A DNA stretch of 7,712 nucleotides from positions 1-7,712 of the forward strand of contig SCUH01000035.1 of the NCBI GenBank assembly GCA_004298295.1, read 5' to 3'. Positions 6,715-7,712 of this stretch are shown piece by piece (position 1 is the stretch's first letter; every line of letters starts with the position of its first letter). The notes under the pieces were generated by a model. That model ran no database searches. It saw only the letters and a program-made list of their open reading frames with translations, and was not told the origin of the DNA. The translations under genes were made by a program, and so were the position numbers. Origin of the DNA: Betaproteobacteria bacterium. Lineage in GTDB: Bacteria; Pseudomonadota; Gammaproteobacteria; Burkholderiales; SG8-39.

Positions 6715-7712
6715 GCTGGACGCCCGGGTCGGGCGCCTGGCTCGCGGCGATCTGCACCAGCCGCGCGCTCGCGGCAAGCTGGTTCGTCGCCTACTCTGCG
6801 GTGCTGCCGCTGACGCAAGTCGCCTGGCAGCTCTCGGCAACGCAAGCCGGGCTCATCCAGTCGGCGTTCCATCTCGGCTACCTCGTTTCGCTGCTGATCG
6901 TCGGCTTCATCACCGACCGTTTCGGTGCCAAGCGCGCCTGGCTTGCCAGCGGCGTGTTCGCCTGGACGAGTCCGTTCGTTTTCGTTCTTTTCGCGGACGG
7001 CTTCTGGTCGGCGTTCTGGCTGCACGCATTGACCGGCCTTTGCCAGGGCGGCTCGTACACGCCCGTGCTCGCGCTGATCAACGATCACGTCGAGCGTGCG
7101 CGGCGCGCGCGCGCGATGGGTTTTCTCATCGCCGCGTCGAGCGCCGGCTATGCCGTGTGCCTCGGCGTGGCGGGGTTCGCGCTGCAATTCACCGACTGGC
7201 GCGGCGCGCTGAGCGCCGTGGCGCTGATGCCGCTCGTGGCCTGGTTCCTCGGGCTGGCCGCGATGCGCGGCACGGCCAACCGGGTGCATCCGCGGCCCGC
7301 GGGCGAGCCGGTACTGGCAGCGATTCCGGCGGTGCTGAGAAACCGCAATGGCATGCTTTCGATCTGGGGTTACACCTTCCACAACTGGGAACTGCTCGGG
7401 CTGTGGGCGTGGCTGCCGGCGTTTCTCACCGCCGCCGTGATGGCTTCGGGTACGGCGGCGGCCGACGCCGCGGCGCTCGCGCTCGCGCTTTCGGCGCTCA
7501 CCTACGTGGCGAACATCGGCGGGTCCATCGTGGGCGGCACGATGGCGGACCGCTGGGGGCGCACGCAATCGATCCTGCTGTGGTCCTGCGTCAGCCTCGC
7601 GCTTTCGTTTTCGATCGGCTGGCTGATCGCGCTGCCGGTGGCGCTGCTGGTCGCGCTCGCGTGCCTGTACAACTTTGCCGGGATCGCGGATTCGGCGACG
7701 CATTCCACGGTG
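6711..7712 (+). CDS. Major facilitator superfamily transporter, 3' end outside window
   Basis: An uninterrupted frame runs from the GTG at 6711 to the window edge (334 codons, no stop seen). The protein is strongly hydrophobic, with about nine or ten membrane segments visible, for example near 10-33, 47-68, 76-95, 100-122, 136-158, 163-184, 216-242, 254-277 and 286-306. The MFS motif A loop GFITDRFGAKRAW (65-77) sits between the second and third segments, and its degenerate second-half copy GGTMADRWGRTQSI (275-288) appears where expected. It is therefore an inner-membrane secondary transporter, probably of about 400 residues when complete. The substrate cannot be told from sequence. The GTG overlaps the radical SAM stop as GTGA, so translation is probably coupled to the AmmeMemoRadiSam genes. 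This start also puts the first membrane segment close to the N-terminus, as in the family. Confidence 0.88.

Overview
The window is a GC-rich (roughly 70% by eye), densely packed bacterial chromosome segment with every gene on the + strand. The organism is most likely a betaproteobacterium. Supporting this are the order rib genes-nusB-thiL-pgpA-pncC, the RibB protein carrying a degenerate GTP cyclohydrolase II-like domain, and the shortened phosphate loop of lumazine synthase. The species cannot be named from this window. No mobile genes, tRNAs, rRNAs or CRISPR repeats were seen.

Layout: (1) 2-229 is the 3' end of rplS (ribosomal protein L19). A 32-nt gap follows, holding a GC-rich hairpin and a perfect TATAAT box. 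(2) 262-4179 is a cofactor and housekeeping block: ribBA, ribH, nusB, thiL, pgpA and pncC. Neighbouring genes mostly overlap by 1-10 nt; the only gap is 37 nt, between nusB and thiL. RibBA and RibH make the two successive riboflavin intermediates, NusB serves transcription antitermination, ThiL makes thiamine pyrophosphate, PgpA makes phosphatidylglycerol, and PncC recycles NMN. (3) 4159-4256 is a 98-bp non-coding repeat-like element with imperfect 16-bp terminal inverted repeats. It supplies the last codons of pncC and fills the whole gap before the next gene. (4) 4259-7712 is a second cluster joined by 4-nt overlaps. It holds a fused Memo-AMMECR1 protein, its partner radical SAM enzyme, and an MFS transporter cut by the window end.

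The most interesting part is cluster 4. Memo, AMMECR1 and a PflA-like radical SAM protein co-occur widely as the AmmeMemoRadiSam system, whose biochemical function is, to my knowledge, unestablished. Here two components are fused into one polypeptide, the metal-site residues known from human MEMO1 are present, the radical SAM protein carries two extra cysteine clusters, and an MFS gene is translationally coupled behind it. Genes in block 2 look ordinary apart from the dead GTP cyclohydrolase domain and the probable leaderless start of ribBA.
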